The notes under the pieces: generated by a model
Database searches by the model: none
What the model saw: the letters and a program-made list of their open reading frames with translations, nothing else
Told to the model about the DNA's origin: nothing
Origin: an uncultured Flavobacteriaceae bacterium
GTDB taxonomy: Bacteria > Bacteroidota > Bacteroidia > Flavobacteriales > Flavobacteriaceae
Assembly (NCBI GenBank): GCA_943788165.1
Contig: CALSPF010000002.1
Location: forward strand, 510,909-574,908
Reading direction: 5' to 3'
DNA length: 64,000 bases
Program-made: the position numbers and the translations under genes
Shown: positions 43,816 to 53,791 of the stretch, piece by piece
How the letters are laid out: every line of letters begins with the position of its first letter
Numbering within the stretch: the stretch's first letter is position 1

Positions 43816-44716
43816 ACCCTAAAATGAAATCGGAATAACGGAAAATTGTTGGGTAGCCTTTTTGTACAAAATAGTCGATCGTGCTTTCATCTCCAGAAGC
43901 AAGAATAAAATCCCCACCCCAGGCGCCTAAGCTTTTTAGTTGCCCCTTAAAATCAGGAAACAAACGTTCTTGAACAGTTGTTTGTTCAAGGAAAGCAGCC
44001 GTAATTTCTTCGTGTTCTTTTAACAAGGCATTAAAGCTTGATTGTTCCTCAGTGATCAAGAGCAACGCGCCAATTTCTTCTAGTCTATCTTTTGTTTCAG
44101 CACTAATTTCTTTTCTACTTTTAAACCCAGCAATGGCCGTTCGACTATTTTGTTTTTGCTTTAAATGAACAAAGAAAAGATTGCCTTTAAAGAGTGGGGA
44201 AAAGGAAACAGGCGCTAGAGTAGGCTCATAGTTGTTCCGTTTGTAAAACAGCGCTGAATCACTCTGTGCAGCGGCGATATCATACCCACTTCCACCCATG
44301 GTTTCTTCAAGTAATTGGTAGGGGTTAATGTCTAACCACTGGGCCAAATTATTGATTAAGGTAGAAGAGGAACCCAATCCCCAATCACGTGGGAATTCCA
44401 GTTCTGTTGTTATAGTGATGCCTTCAGCAAAATAGTTGGGAGATAATCGATTTAAGGTTTTTAAAATAGTTACCAGTTGATCTATCACACCAGAGGGACT
44501 AGTATTAGCAGAAAGGCATTTGAATTTAAAATCGAACACACAATCAATCCATAGTTTACCCTCAACCGTAAAACTTTGCCATTTTATGGTACGATTGGTG
44601 GAGTGTTCCACGCGCAGAAGTTGTCCCCTTTTTGTCGGAACTGCTAAGGCTTTTACTCCCTCGAGTACGGCGTATTCTGCGGTCAATAAAAGTTTACCAT
44701 GACTGTAAAATTCCAT
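43814..44716 (-). CDS. GYDIA-family GHMP kinase (mevalonate pathway)
   Basis: 300 residues. Start FYSHGKLLLTAEYAVLEG (the GK and EYAVL motifs of mevalonate-type kinases), ATP-binding PRDWGLGSSSTLINNLA, and the family hallmark GGSGYDIAAAQSD. Flavobacterial members are thought to phosphorylate an intermediate between mevalonate and IPP; the exact step is not fixed by sequence. Its ATG overlaps the stop of the HMG-CoA reductase gene (TAATG), strong evidence of joint translation. Confidence 0.88.
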   Translation of the reverse strand: MEFYSHGKLLLTAEYAVLEGVKALAVPTKRGQLLRVEHSTNRTIKWQSFTVEGKLWIDCVFDFKFKCLSANTSPSGVIDQLVTILKTLNRLSPNYFAEGITITTELEFPRDWGLGSSSTLINNLAQWLDINPYQLLEETMGGSGYDIAAAQSDSALFYKRNNYEPTLAPVSFSPLFKGNLFFVHLKQKQNSRTAIAGFKSRKEISAETKDRLEEIGALLLITEEQSSFNALLKEHEEITAAFLEQTTVQERLFPDFKGQLKSLGAWGGDFILASGDESTIDYFVQKGYPTIFRYSDFILG

Positions 44717-46029
44717 TAGGGATTGTTTTGTAAAAAGTCAGCCACGGCGTTGTGACTTACTGCGGTTGTTTTAAAATATTCCGTGGCTTTTTCTTTTTGG
44801 CCATCGGTAGCATTTAGCTGATTGAGGATATTGAGTAAGTGCATTTTCATGTGTCCTTTCTGAATGCCAGAAGTAACCAGAGAACGCAGGGCACCAAAAT
44901 TTTGCGCCAAACCAGCAACGCATATGATTTGCATTAATTCGGTGGCAGATGGATTACCCAGTAATTGCATGGACCATTTCACTAGCGGATGAAGTTTTGT
45001 GAGCCCTCCTACAGTTCCAATGGCTAGTGGAAGCGAAAGCTCAAAGCAAAAGTCGTCTCCATCGATAAAGGCATTGGAAAGGCTGCTGTATTGTCCGTTT
45101 CGTGCAGCATAGGCATGCACCCCGGCTTCAACAGCACGAAAGTCATTTCCCGTAGCGATGACCACAGCATCTACACCGTTCATGATTCCTTTGTTGTGGG
45201 TTACTGCACGATAGGGTTCTTCTTTGGCGATAGTAACGGCCCGCACAAATTTTTCGGCAAAGGTACGTTTGCTCAAACCCTCTTCAACGTCAAGTTCTTC
45301 GATTGGACATCGTACACTTGCTCTGGCCACACAATTGGGTACATAGTTGGAGAGAATACTCATCACAATTTCAATATCTTTTTCAGCAGCTGAAAAAATG
45401 GAGGCTTCTTCCACATAGTGCTTAAGACGCTTGGCTAATTCTTCGAGACAAGAATTGATGAAATTCGCCCCCATGGAATCGGCCGTCAAAAACGTAAGAT
45501 GCAATTGGTAATAATGTTCGATGGAGGAGGTTTTGTCGCGAAGCTCAATCGATTGTATGCCTCCACCTCTTTTCTCCATATTCCTTGTAATGCTTGCGAC
45601 ATCTATTCGTAATTGAGGTTTTATTTCAGAAATGAATTGCTGCAGTTTTTGCGCATCTCCAGTATAGATAAAATGAATTTGACCAATTTTTTCTTCCCCA
45701 AGAATTTCTGTTTTGAATCCGCCTCGTTCGCCCCAATATTTGGCTGCTTTCGCTGCTGCTGCAACCACCGAACTTTCTTCAATTGCCATAGGAATGGTAT
45801 ACAGTTCACCATTGATGGTGAAATTGGGAGCTACCCCCAAAGGAAGATAGAAGTTACTAACGGTGTTTTCGATAAAATCATCGTGTAATTGTTGTAAAGC
45901 ATCATCATTATTCCAATAGCTCTCTATGATTGCTTTGGCCACAGGATCATTGTGAAAATGATGCTCGATTAACCAATCTATTTTTTCTTGTTTTGAACGT
46001 TTTGAAAAGCCGCGAACTGGAGAACTCAT
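44716..46029 (-). CDS. Hydroxymethylglutaryl-CoA reductase, class II type
   Basis: 437 residues. Reduces HMG-CoA to mevalonate, the committing step of isoprenoid synthesis in flavobacteria. Seen: substrate region LPLGVAPNFTING with AIEESSVVAAAAKAA (catalytic Glu), TADSMGANFINSCLEEL, IATGNDFRAVEAGVHA (catalytic Asp region), LAIGTVGGLTKLHP, and the catalytic His in IQKGHMKMHL. The length and the mobile C-terminal flap fit class II enzymes. Confidence 0.93.
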   Translation of the reverse strand: MSSPVRGFSKRSKQEKIDWLIEHHFHNDPVAKAIIESYWNNDDALQQLHDDFIENTVSNFYLPLGVAPNFTINGELYTIPMAIEESSVVAAAAKAAKYWGERGGFKTEILGEEKIGQIHFIYTGDAQKLQQFISEIKPQLRIDVASITRNMEKRGGGIQSIELRDKTSSIEHYYQLHLTFLTADSMGANFINSCLEELAKRLKHYVEEASIFSAAEKDIEIVMSILSNYVPNCVARASVRCPIEELDVEEGLSKRTFAEKFVRAVTIAKEEPYRAVTHNKGIMNGVDAVVIATGNDFRAVEAGVHAYAARNGQYSSLSNAFIDGDDFCFELSLPLAIGTVGGLTKLHPLVKWSMQLLGNPSATELMQIICVAGLAQNFGALRSLVTSGIQKGHMKMHLLNILNQLNATDGQKEKATEYFKTTAVSHNAVADFLQNNP

Positions 46030-46140
46030 TCTGAATTTATTTTTGGTAAATATACCATTTTTAAAAGCAGGTTAATTTTTGTTAAGGTTAGGATTCTTTG
46101 GCATTAAATCATTATTTTTCTTCCCTAAAATAAATAGTAT

Positions 46141-48306
46141 ATGCGTTTCTATTTTCCATTTTTATTGCTCCTTTTTTTTGTCATTCAAATCAATGGCCAA
46201 CAAAAAGCACTCACCAATGAGGCCATCTGGGATTTTGAATTTTCTCAAGAAACCTTAGAATCCATCCATCCCTTAAAGAGTCAAAGTGCATACACTGTGA
46301 TCAAGGTTGATTATGACATTCATCAGTCAAAAATTGTTTTGTATGATTATGCTACAGCCAAAGAATTAGCTGTTTTGGTTGATTCTTCGACTTCCGCTCA
46401 AATCCCATTTTTTACGGCCTATTACTTCTCCATGGACGAACAAAAAATTCTTTTAGAAACTGCAGTTGAACCCATTTACAGAAGATCAAAGCGTGCAGAA
46501 TATTGGATACTAGACCGCAATACAAAAAAGCTGGATTACCTCTTTGGCGGAAAAGTGCAAGAACCGCGTTTTTCTCCAGATGGATCCAAGGTTGCCTTTG
46601 TTCACCAACGCGATTTATACATAAAAAATTTAGTCAATAACAGTATCGAACAGGTGACCACTTCTGGGAGCAAGCACATCATCAATGGTTTAACAGATTG
46701 GGTTTATGAGGAAGAGTTTGGTTTTGTTCGGGCTTTTGATTGGAATGCTACCGGAACGGCAATAGCCTTCATGCAGTATGATGAAACTGATGTTCCAGAA
46801 TTTTCTATGGACATCTATGGCGATCAACTGTATCAATTTCCTTACACCTTTAAATATCCCAAGGCAGGGGAGAAAAATGCTAGTATAAGCCTTCATCTTT
46901 ACGCACTTGACACAAAAAAGACGACCAAAGTTGAGTTGGGACAGGAGTCACCTTATTATATCCCTCGGTTTGAATTTGCTCCGCAAGAGAACAGGTTAGT
47001 TATTCAAACGATAAATCGTTTGCAAAACGAGCTTATTTTATGGGAATATGTGACTACTTCGGGGGTAGCGAAAAAACTGGTGCAAGAAACATCGGATACC
47101 TATGTCGATGTGCACAGTAATCTTCGATTCTTGGACAAAGGAGATTTTATTTGGACCAGCGAGCGAGATGGTTTTAATCACATTTACCACTACAATGCTG
47201 ATGGTAGTCTAAAGAAACAAATCACGAAAGGTTCTTGGGAGGTAACACGTTTCTTTGGCCTTAACCTTAAGACAAAAGAAGTCTATTATGCCTCTGTGGA
47301 ACCAGGTTCGACAGAACGTGCGGTATATGCTATTGGATTAAATGGGAAAAAGAAACGTGCACTTACTCCAGAAATGGGAACTAATGGGGTTTCGTTTAGC
47401 GCTGATTATCGTTATTATATTCACACCTATGAAGATGCAAAAACACCCAGAATTTACAACCTCAGATCAACAAAAAATAGTGCTTTAGTTCGAGAAATTG
47501 AAAACAATGCAGCCTTGGTTGAAAAGTTGAAAGACTACGCTTTCACTCAAAAAGAGTTTTCAACCATTGCAGTAAACGGTGAAGAACTCAATATGTGGAT
47601 CATGAAACCGACTGATTTTGATCCTGAAAAAAAATATCCGTTGTTCATGTATCAATACTCGGGTCCTGGCTCGCAAAAAGTAGCCAATAAATGGTGCGAT
47701 CAACGCGATCTGTGGCATCAACTATTGACCCAAAAAGGCTATATAGTTGCCTGTGTTGATGGGCGTGGAACAGGATTTAAAGGAGTAGATTTTAAAAAAG
47801 TCACCTATCAGCAATTGACCAAATATGAAACGGAAGATCAAATTGCAGCAGCCAAAAAGTTGGGTGCATTACCCTATGTAGACACAGATCGAATTGGGAT
47901 ATGGGGATGGAGTTATGGCGGACATATGTCCACCAACTGTATTCTAAAAGGGAATGATGTTTTTGCACTTGCCATTGCTGTTGCTCCAGTAACCAATTGG
48001 CGTTTTTATGATACCATTTACACGGAAAGATTCATGCGTACCCCCCAAGAAAATCCCTCGGGTTATGACTTGAATTCTCCTTTAAATTACGCACACTTAC
48101 TCAAAGGGAAATACTTGCTTATTCATGGCTCAGGAGATGATAATGTACATGTGCAAAATACCATGCGTATGATTGAGGCATTGGTGCAAGCGGATAAGCA
48201 ATTTGATTGGGCCATTTATCCAGATAAAAATCACGGAATCTATGGTGGAAATACAAGTACCCATCTCTTTGATAAAATGACTACATTTATTGAAAATAAC
48301 CTCTAA
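46141..48306 (+). CDS. Dipeptidyl-peptidase IV (S9B)
   Basis: 721 residues with a signal peptide ending QINGQ; periplasmic or secreted. N-terminal eight-bladed propeller (~50-480) with WVYEEEFGFVRAFDWN, the region of the N-terminus-recognising Glu pair. Catalytic alpha/beta-hydrolase domain: Ser in GIWGWSYGGHMS, Asp in GSGDDNVHVQN, His in DKNHGIYGG. Releases Xaa-Pro dipeptides. The next gene, a dipeptide transporter, would import the products. Confidence 0.93.
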   Translation: MRFYFPFLLLLFFVIQINGQQKALTNEAIWDFEFSQETLESIHPLKSQSAYTVIKVDYDIHQSKIVLYDYATAKELAVLVDSSTSAQIPFFTAYYFSMDEQKILLETAVEPIYRRSKRAEYWILDRNTKKLDYLFGGKVQEPRFSPDGSKVAFVHQRDLYIKNLVNNSIEQVTTSGSKHIINGLTDWVYEEEFGFVRAFDWNATGTAIAFMQYDETDVPEFSMDIYGDQLYQFPYTFKYPKAGEKNASISLHLYALDTKKTTKVELGQESPYYIPRFEFAPQENRLVIQTINRLQNELILWEYVTTSGVAKKLVQETSDTYVDVHSNLRFLDKGDFIWTSERDGFNHIYHYNADGSLKKQITKGSWEVTRFFGLNLKTKEVYYASVEPGSTERAVYAIGLNGKKKRALTPEMGTNGVSFSADYRYYIHTYEDAKTPRIYNLRSTKNSALVREIENNAALVEKLKDYAFTQKEFSTIAVNGEELNMWIMKPTDFDPEKKYPLFMYQYSGPGSQKVANKWCDQRDLWHQLLTQKGYIVACVDGRGTGFKGVDFKKVTYQQLTKYETEDQIAAAKKLGALPYVDTDRIGIWGWSYGGHMSTNCILKGNDVFALAIAVAPVTNWRFYDTIYTERFMRTPQENPSGYDLNSPLNYAHLLKGKYLLIHGSGDDNVHVQNTMRMIEALVQADKQFDWAIYPDKNHGIYGGNTSTHLFDKMTTFIENNL

Positions 48307-48331
48307 AGGGAGAATTAAACAACAGACTATT

Positions 48332-49861
48332 ATGGCGACAGCGCAAAACACTGAGGCAACCCTTTTTGGACATCCCAAAGGACTCTTTTATTTATTTTTT
48401 GCAGAACTGTGGGAACGGTTTAGCTTTTATGGCATGCGAGCGTTGTTAACGCTCTACATGGTCGAAGAGATTTTCAAATCATTATCGAATAGAGATTTTG
48501 CAACAGCAGCGGTTTATGCTTCCTACGGTTCTTTGGTCTACGCTTCTACGGTTATTGGCGGTCAAGTGTCCGATAAAATTTTAGGGATGCGTTCTTCCAT
48601 CTTCTTAGGAGGAGCTTTAATGGCGATTGGGCATTTTGTTTTGGCCATAGAAAATGACATTGCGTTCTTTATAGCCCTAGCATTTATTATCGTTGGGAAT
48701 GGTTTTTTTAAACCGAACATATCAACCTTTGTCGGGGCTTTATATAAAGATGGAGATGTTAGAAAAGACTCTGGGTTTACCATTTTTTATATGGGAATAA
48801 ACATTGGTGGCTGGATTGCACCATTATTATGTGGCTGGTTGGCCGTAACCTATGGATATCATTATGGTTTTGCCCTAGCTGGTTTTGGAATGATGGCTGG
48901 CTTAATTTTCTTCTGGAGTGGCATTAAGCGCAATGTTTTTGGTGACAAGGGTTTGCCGCCAAACATGGAGGTATACGAAAGAACTGTTTTAGGGCTCCCT
49001 CAAAACAAACTCATACCTCTTCTTGCGGTCTTGTTTGTTCCTGTAATTGCTTATATCCTATCTTCTTATGAGGCAATAATGGGTGGAGAATCCTTTTTAG
49101 GCAATGAAACTATTGTTGGCTTGATTTTCAAAGTAATTGGAATCACTATCGTATTATATCTTGGAAGTATAATGGTGAAAGCTACTTCAGATGAACGTAA
49201 GAAGTTATTTATGGCTGTCTTAATTACTTTTTTCATGACCATGTTTTGGGGTTTTCATGAACTCTCTGGGAGTGTAATTACATTGTTTGCGTCCAGAAAT
49301 GTTGCCTTAGACGGGTTCATGACTGCAGCGCAAACCAACTCTTTAAATTCAATGTTTATTATCCTATTGGCAATCCCTATTTCATGGTTATGGGGCTATT
49401 TGACTAAGAAGAATTTAAATCCACGTACACCCTATAAATTTGGTCTAGGATTGGTTTTGGCAGGTGCCAGTTTCTACGTGCTGGCCTTAAGCAAAGGTAG
49501 TGCCGATGAAAATGGGATGGTTCCCTTCGCTTATTTAATTATCATGTACTTTGTTTTATCCATTGGCGAATTGTTTATGTCTCCAGTTGGTTTGTCTAAA
49601 ATCACCAGTCTATCGCCAAAACGCATTGTAGCTTTTATGATGGGAATTTGGTTCTTGTCTTCTGCTTATGCTTTTCAAATTGTAGGATTTATTGGCAAGC
49701 AATTGGCCGTTGATAGTACCGATGCAAATGTTGGTGGATTAGACACCCTAGCGATTTACACCGATGGTTTCATGCTCATTTCACAATATGCTTTAGGGGC
49801 AGGATTAGTGGTGATTCTATTCTCTCCGCTAATGAAAAAATTAATGGGAGAGGTACATTAA
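48332..49861 (+). CDS. POT/PTR2-family proton-dependent di-/tripeptide transporter
   Basis: About 509 residues from ATG 48332, which gives MATAQNTEATLFGHPKGLF; the upstream in-frame codons overlap the DPP IV gene. About 12-14 membrane helices. Family motifs: LWERFSFYGMRALLTLYM (ExxER-type proton-coupling helix), SFLGNE loop, and FYMGINIGGWIAPLLCGWLA (PTR2 signature). Inner-membrane uptake of small peptides, probably those released by DPP IV; 25 bases separate the genes. Confidence 0.93.
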   Translation: MATAQNTEATLFGHPKGLFYLFFAELWERFSFYGMRALLTLYMVEEIFKSLSNRDFATAAVYASYGSLVYASTVIGGQVSDKILGMRSSIFLGGALMAIGHFVLAIENDIAFFIALAFIIVGNGFFKPNISTFVGALYKDGDVRKDSGFTIFYMGINIGGWIAPLLCGWLAVTYGYHYGFALAGFGMMAGLIFFWSGIKRNVFGDKGLPPNMEVYERTVLGLPQNKLIPLLAVLFVPVIAYILSSYEAIMGGESFLGNETIVGLIFKVIGITIVLYLGSIMVKATSDERKKLFMAVLITFFMTMFWGFHELSGSVITLFASRNVALDGFMTAAQTNSLNSMFIILLAIPISWLWGYLTKKNLNPRTPYKFGLGLVLAGASFYVLALSKGSADENGMVPFAYLIIMYFVLSIGELFMSPVGLSKITSLSPKRIVAFMMGIWFLSSAYAFQIVGFIGKQLAVDSTDANVGGLDTLAIYTDGFMLISQYALGAGLVVILFSPLMKKLMGEVH

Positions 49862-49873
49862 ACAATAATAGTT

Positions 49874-50413
49874 ATGAAATTTAAACTCCTCGTAATAATA
49901 TTACTTGGCTCTTTTGCTACTCAAGCCCAAGAAATTCAATGGATGACTTTGGCCGAAGCCATGGAAGCCCAGAAAACAGTTCCAAAAAAGATTTTTATGG
50001 ATGTCTATACCGTTTGGTGTGGCCCATGTAAATTGCTAGACAAGAAAACCTTTGCCAACAAAGATGTTGCCCGTTATATCAGTGAGCATTACTATGCGGT
50101 AAAATTCAATGCAGAAGGCAATGAAGAAATTGCCTTTTATGATCGTGTTTTTCGCAATCCAAATTATGATCCTAAAAGAAAAGGACGAAACGGCACGCAT
50201 GAGTTTACTCAGTTTCTAGGGATTAAGGGTTACCCAACCATGGTCTTTTTTAGTGAAGAAGGTGATCCAATCATGCCAGTAGTTGGGTACTATACCCCAC
50301 GTCAGTTAGAGCCTTATTTGAAAATGATTAAGCAAGGTGATTACGCTGTTTTTTCTAAGCCAGAAGACATTCAAGTATATTTAAAAACCTTCATTCCTCG
50401 TTTTCGCGGTTAA
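49874..50413 (+). CDS. Periplasmic thioredoxin-like protein
   Basis: 179 residues, signal peptide ending ATQAQ. Redox motif VYTVWCGPCKLLDKKTF, then the insert NPNYDPKRKGRNGTHEF and the cis-Pro motif KGYPTMVFF. It resembles the thioredoxin-like DUF255/DsbD-gamma group of Bacteroidota. Probably reduces or isomerises periplasmic disulfides; partner unknown. It follows the transporter by 12 bases and overlaps the end of the convergent comEC pseudogene by 33 bases. Confidence 0.85.
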   Translation: MKFKLLVIILLGSFATQAQEIQWMTLAEAMEAQKTVPKKIFMDVYTVWCGPCKLLDKKTFANKDVARYISEHYYAVKFNAEGNEEIAFYDRVFRNPNYDPKRKGRNGTHEFTQFLGIKGYPTMVFFSEEGDPIMPVVGYYTPRQLEPYLKMIKQGDYAVFSKPEDIQVYLKTFIPRFRG

Positions 50414-52381
50414 TTCGTATGCGCCCATCTTTTGGGTTAAGTGATAAGCTGTTTTGGTTTTATTTAAGGTTTTTTCCCACTGCTCAACATAATAAGGCGA
50501 GTTGCTTGCGTCAATAATGATCATTTTTGGAGAAAACATCTTCAATAATCGCTCAAGATTTATTTTTGGTTTTTTTGAAAGCAAATAAGTAGCCTTCTGC
50601 TGAAGCACTAGTTCCGTTGACCAATTGTTATCTATTACATACAATTGCTCGTCCCCAATAATATATCCATTGAATAAGGGCTGTGTTGTCCAATTGGAAT
50701 GAGCGAAATTTTGAGTAAAATGATTGAGGATGAAATGGTTTTCATCAACCAATTCATTGCTGTGAGAAGCGAATTGTTTTCCATTTTTTTTCACTAAAAT
50801 GGTTTCTCCGTATGCATGGGCAATCCAAAAGCGTTGTTCTGTATTTTTAGATGAAATATTCAGATGCCATAGCAATAGAGCCAAAAAACACCCAATAAGT
50901 AAGATCCAATGCGTCTTTTTTTGATTCAGCCAAATTACACTGCAAACTAGTAGAGCATACAAGAGACCTAGGGTAAGTTGGTCTATGACCAAAGAGCTAA
51001 AAATAAAGTTTTCTTGGGCTCGAATCCAAAACACCAGTTGATTCATTTTTGCTACAAGACCATCGAGCAAGTACACAAGCGGTGGAGGTAAGGCAAAGAA
51101 AAGTAACCACATAATGCAGCCTAACCCAACGTAAAGGAACAATCCAATAAAGGGTAAAATAGCCCAATTGCTTAATAAGAATAAGCCCGGGAATTGATGA
51201 AAATGATAAATGCTAATAGGAGCTACAGCAATTTGAGCGGATAAGGATACGGTAGTAAGATTCCAAAACCACTATAGCGCCTTGTGTTTTAATTTTAATT
51301 GCATGAGTGGATGTAGAAAAAGAATTCCAAATACTGCTAAATAACTCATTTGAAAACCAAGCTGAAGAATAAATCGTGGCTCAAAAAATAAGATAATTGC
51401 CATGGACAAAAGAACCAGATAAGCGGTTGGCGTTTTACGTTGACTTTGTATGCCAATATGGTAGGCAGAAAAAAGAGTGACAGAACGCAAGACAGAAGCA
51501 GACGCACCCAAAAAAAAACATAACACCACAACAATGCCAGGACGCCAATCAACTTTATCAAATGGCCATGTGGCAAAAAGCGTAACGGGCGCAGAAGCCA
51601 TTGAAACAGCAACATCAATAGACCAATATGTAGGCCAGAAATTGCAAAAAGATGGACTACTCCAGCGTTTGCATATTGATCCATTGTGTTTGCGTCCAAG
51701 CTAGATCGTTCTCCCATTAACATGGTTTTCAAAATTTCCTTTGTTGTACGATTCAATCAACTTTCGTCCAGTTTCCTTAAGATTAAATTTTTGATTTTTA
51801 TTAAGGGCTTTTTTGGAATGGCCAAGAAAACGAACTGCGTCACTGTTTGTGAGCAATTGATGGTAAATCGATATACTTTGAAGGTATTCTTTATAATCAA
51901 AGCCATTTGGGTTTGAAGGCGGTTGAATTGGCGATAAACGGTCTTTTATAAAGAGTTTGTCTCCTACCAAAAGAGGTGAATAACTGCTGTCTTTTTTGAG
52001 TTGAAATAGAATCCTTCCTTCAGTTGATTTTCCATTGATTGAAGTGAGATTAGCATAAAAACGATGGGCATTTGTGCTTCCACGCAACCTTTGCTGAAGT
52101 TCTATTTCAATGTTGTTTACTTCTGTTGGAGCAAAATTAGCATAGTGCTTTTCTGGAAGGAGTTGATCGATATGAGCTACGCAAAAACCCAAACAAAAGA
52201 AAAGGAGCCCCCAAAATGGAGCACGCCAATAGAAACGAGATTTGAAGGATTGAAAACCTAAGATCGCTATAGCTAAGAGTACATGCAATAGCTGGTAGGA
52301 GAACGTTTCTTGAAAATGAAAATTCACGCCAAGTATAAACACCAGAAGGTAGGGAACAAGGGGTAATGTTAAGGGCTTCAC
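50381..52381 (-). pseudogene. comEC: comEC/rec2 DNA-uptake channel, broken
   Basis: The 2001-base span equals a full-length flavobacterial ComEC (~667 codons), but three lesions interrupt it. (1) A frame change near 51737-51760, between GRKLIES and LNRTTKEILKTMLMGERSS. (2) A frame change at a nine-A/T run (51510-51518), between LLWCYVFF and LGASASVLRS. (3) An in-frame TAG at 51272-51274 between LKHKAL and WFWNLTTVSL. The DUF4131, competence membrane domain (ISGLHIGLL) and beta-lactamase-like tail remnants are all recognisable. Natural DNA uptake through this channel should be lost unless a second copy exists. Confidence 0.85.
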
Positions 52382-52402
52382 CCCTTAAAGATATAAAAAG
52401 TG

Positions 52403-53512
52403 TTATTTAAGCACTGCAATGATGCTTTTGGCAACCTGTTCGCTGGCATTAATATGCCCAAGTTTTTGCTCAATTTCTTGGTAGCTTTGGCGTATTTCCT
52501 CTCGAATTGAAGTATCGGTTAAGCGTTTTAATTCTTGTTCAATTGAATCGGATGTACATTTCTCCTGAATCAATTCACTCACAATTTCTTTGTCATTGAT
52601 TAGATTAACCAAAGAGATATATTTCAACTTAATGATGCGTTTTGCAATGGCATAGCTAATCGCACTGCTTTTGTAACACACCAATTGCGGCACCTGAAAT
52701 AGGGCCGTTTCTAGAGTTGCCGTTCCGCTGGTTACAATCGCGGCAAATGAATGTTTTAAGAGGGTATAGGTTTGGTTTTGAAGCATGTAAATAGATGGAT
52801 GTTTGGTAAACTGTTTGTACCACTCAGCGTCCAATCCGGGTGCTCCGGCAAGCACAAATCGATAGTCCGGAAAAGCATTTATGACGTCTAAAAACACAGG
52901 CATCATTTTGAGGATTTCTTGTTTCCTGCTTCCGGGCAGTAATGCGATTATGGGCTGCTCTGTTTGTAGTTCGATAGGAAGATTAGCTTCTTTTTGATTG
53001 CGTTCTTTTCGAATTACATCGACTAGCGGATGACCCACATAATCTACACTATACTGGTGCTTTTTATTGAAGTAATCTTTTTCAAATGGAAGAATAACAT
53101 ACAAGGCATCAAGGTCTCGTTTAATTTTCTTGATTCTATTTTCTTTCCAAGCCCAAATTTGTGGACTGATGTAATAGTGGTTGCGGAAACCCTGCTGTTT
53201 TGCCCAGGCGGCAATACGCATGTTGAATCCTGGGTAATCAACATAGACAATAACATCTGGTTGGAAGTGGAGAATGTCTTTCTTGCAAAATGTAATATTA
53301 CTTAAAATGGTTCGTAGGTTGATAAATACTTCCCAGAAGCCCATAAAAGCAAGATGTTTATAATGCCTAACGATGCTTCCACCTACAGTAGCCATTTTAT
53401 CCCCTCCCCAAAAGCGAATCTCAGCAGTTGGATCCTGTTTCAATAAGGATACCATTAAGTTGGATCCATGTAGATCTCCAGAAGCTTCGCCGGCAATGAT
53501 ATAATATTTCAT
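52403..53512 (-). CDS. lpxB: Lipid-A-disaccharide synthase
   Basis: 369 residues, GT19 family. Condenses UDP-2,3-diacylglucosamine with lipid X in lipid A synthesis at the inner membrane. Seen: AGEASGDLHGSNLM at the start, FMGFWEVFINLRTI, DVIVYVDYPGFNMRIA, YISPQIWAWKENRIK, VGHPLVDVI, LLPGSRKQEI, SGTATLETALF. Normal length. Its start abuts the upstream small gene's stop codon. Confidence 0.95.
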   Translation of the reverse strand: MKYYIIAGEASGDLHGSNLMVSLLKQDPTAEIRFWGGDKMATVGGSIVRHYKHLAFMGFWEVFINLRTILSNITFCKKDILHFQPDVIVYVDYPGFNMRIAAWAKQQGFRNHYYISPQIWAWKENRIKKIKRDLDALYVILPFEKDYFNKKHQYSVDYVGHPLVDVIRKERNQKEANLPIELQTEQPIIALLPGSRKQEILKMMPVFLDVINAFPDYRFVLAGAPGLDAEWYKQFTKHPSIYMLQNQTYTLLKHSFAAIVTSGTATLETALFQVPQLVCYKSSAISYAIAKRIIKLKYISLVNLINDKEIVSELIQEKCTSDSIEQELKRLTDTSIREEIRQSYQEIEQKLGHINASEQVAKSIIAVLK

Positions 53513-53791
53513 TTATACTACTTTTAGCAGAGCGACTAGACCAACAAGAAATAATAAAACACCAACCATTCCGTAGGCCATCTTGTATCTGTATTGTTGA
53601 AGTAAATAAAAGAATACAGGTAAGTTTAGTAAGGCACCTAAGCTAATTAATCCGCCTAATTTTCCTTGTGCGTAGAGTAGGCCAATGCTATCTATTATTC
53701 CTGTGTCTGAAAAAAACAAGGTAAATAGACACATGCCAATAAAGGTAAGTACTGTACCTACCAACATTCCTAGTAGCGTTTCTTTAGTCAT
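53513..53791 (-). CDS. Small multi-helix membrane protein
   Basis: 92 residues from ATG 53791; a start 33 bases upstream would overlap surE more deeply and is less likely. Three hydrophobic helices (LLGMLVGTVLTFIGMCLF, LISLGALLNLPVFFYLL, MAYGMVGVLLFLVGLVALL). The 8-base overlap with surE and no gap to lpxB put it in a surE-lpxB operon, an arrangement common in flavobacteria. Function unknown. Confidence 0.75.
   Translation of the reverse strand: MTKETLLGMLVGTVLTFIGMCLFTLFFSDTGIIDSIGLLYAQGKLGGLISLGALLNLPVFFYLLQQYRYKMAYGMVGVLLFLVGLVALLKVV

Noticed and set aside
51477-51704. Plus-strand frame opposite comEC
   Set aside because: Antisense of the decayed comEC; no own start signal or family resemblance.
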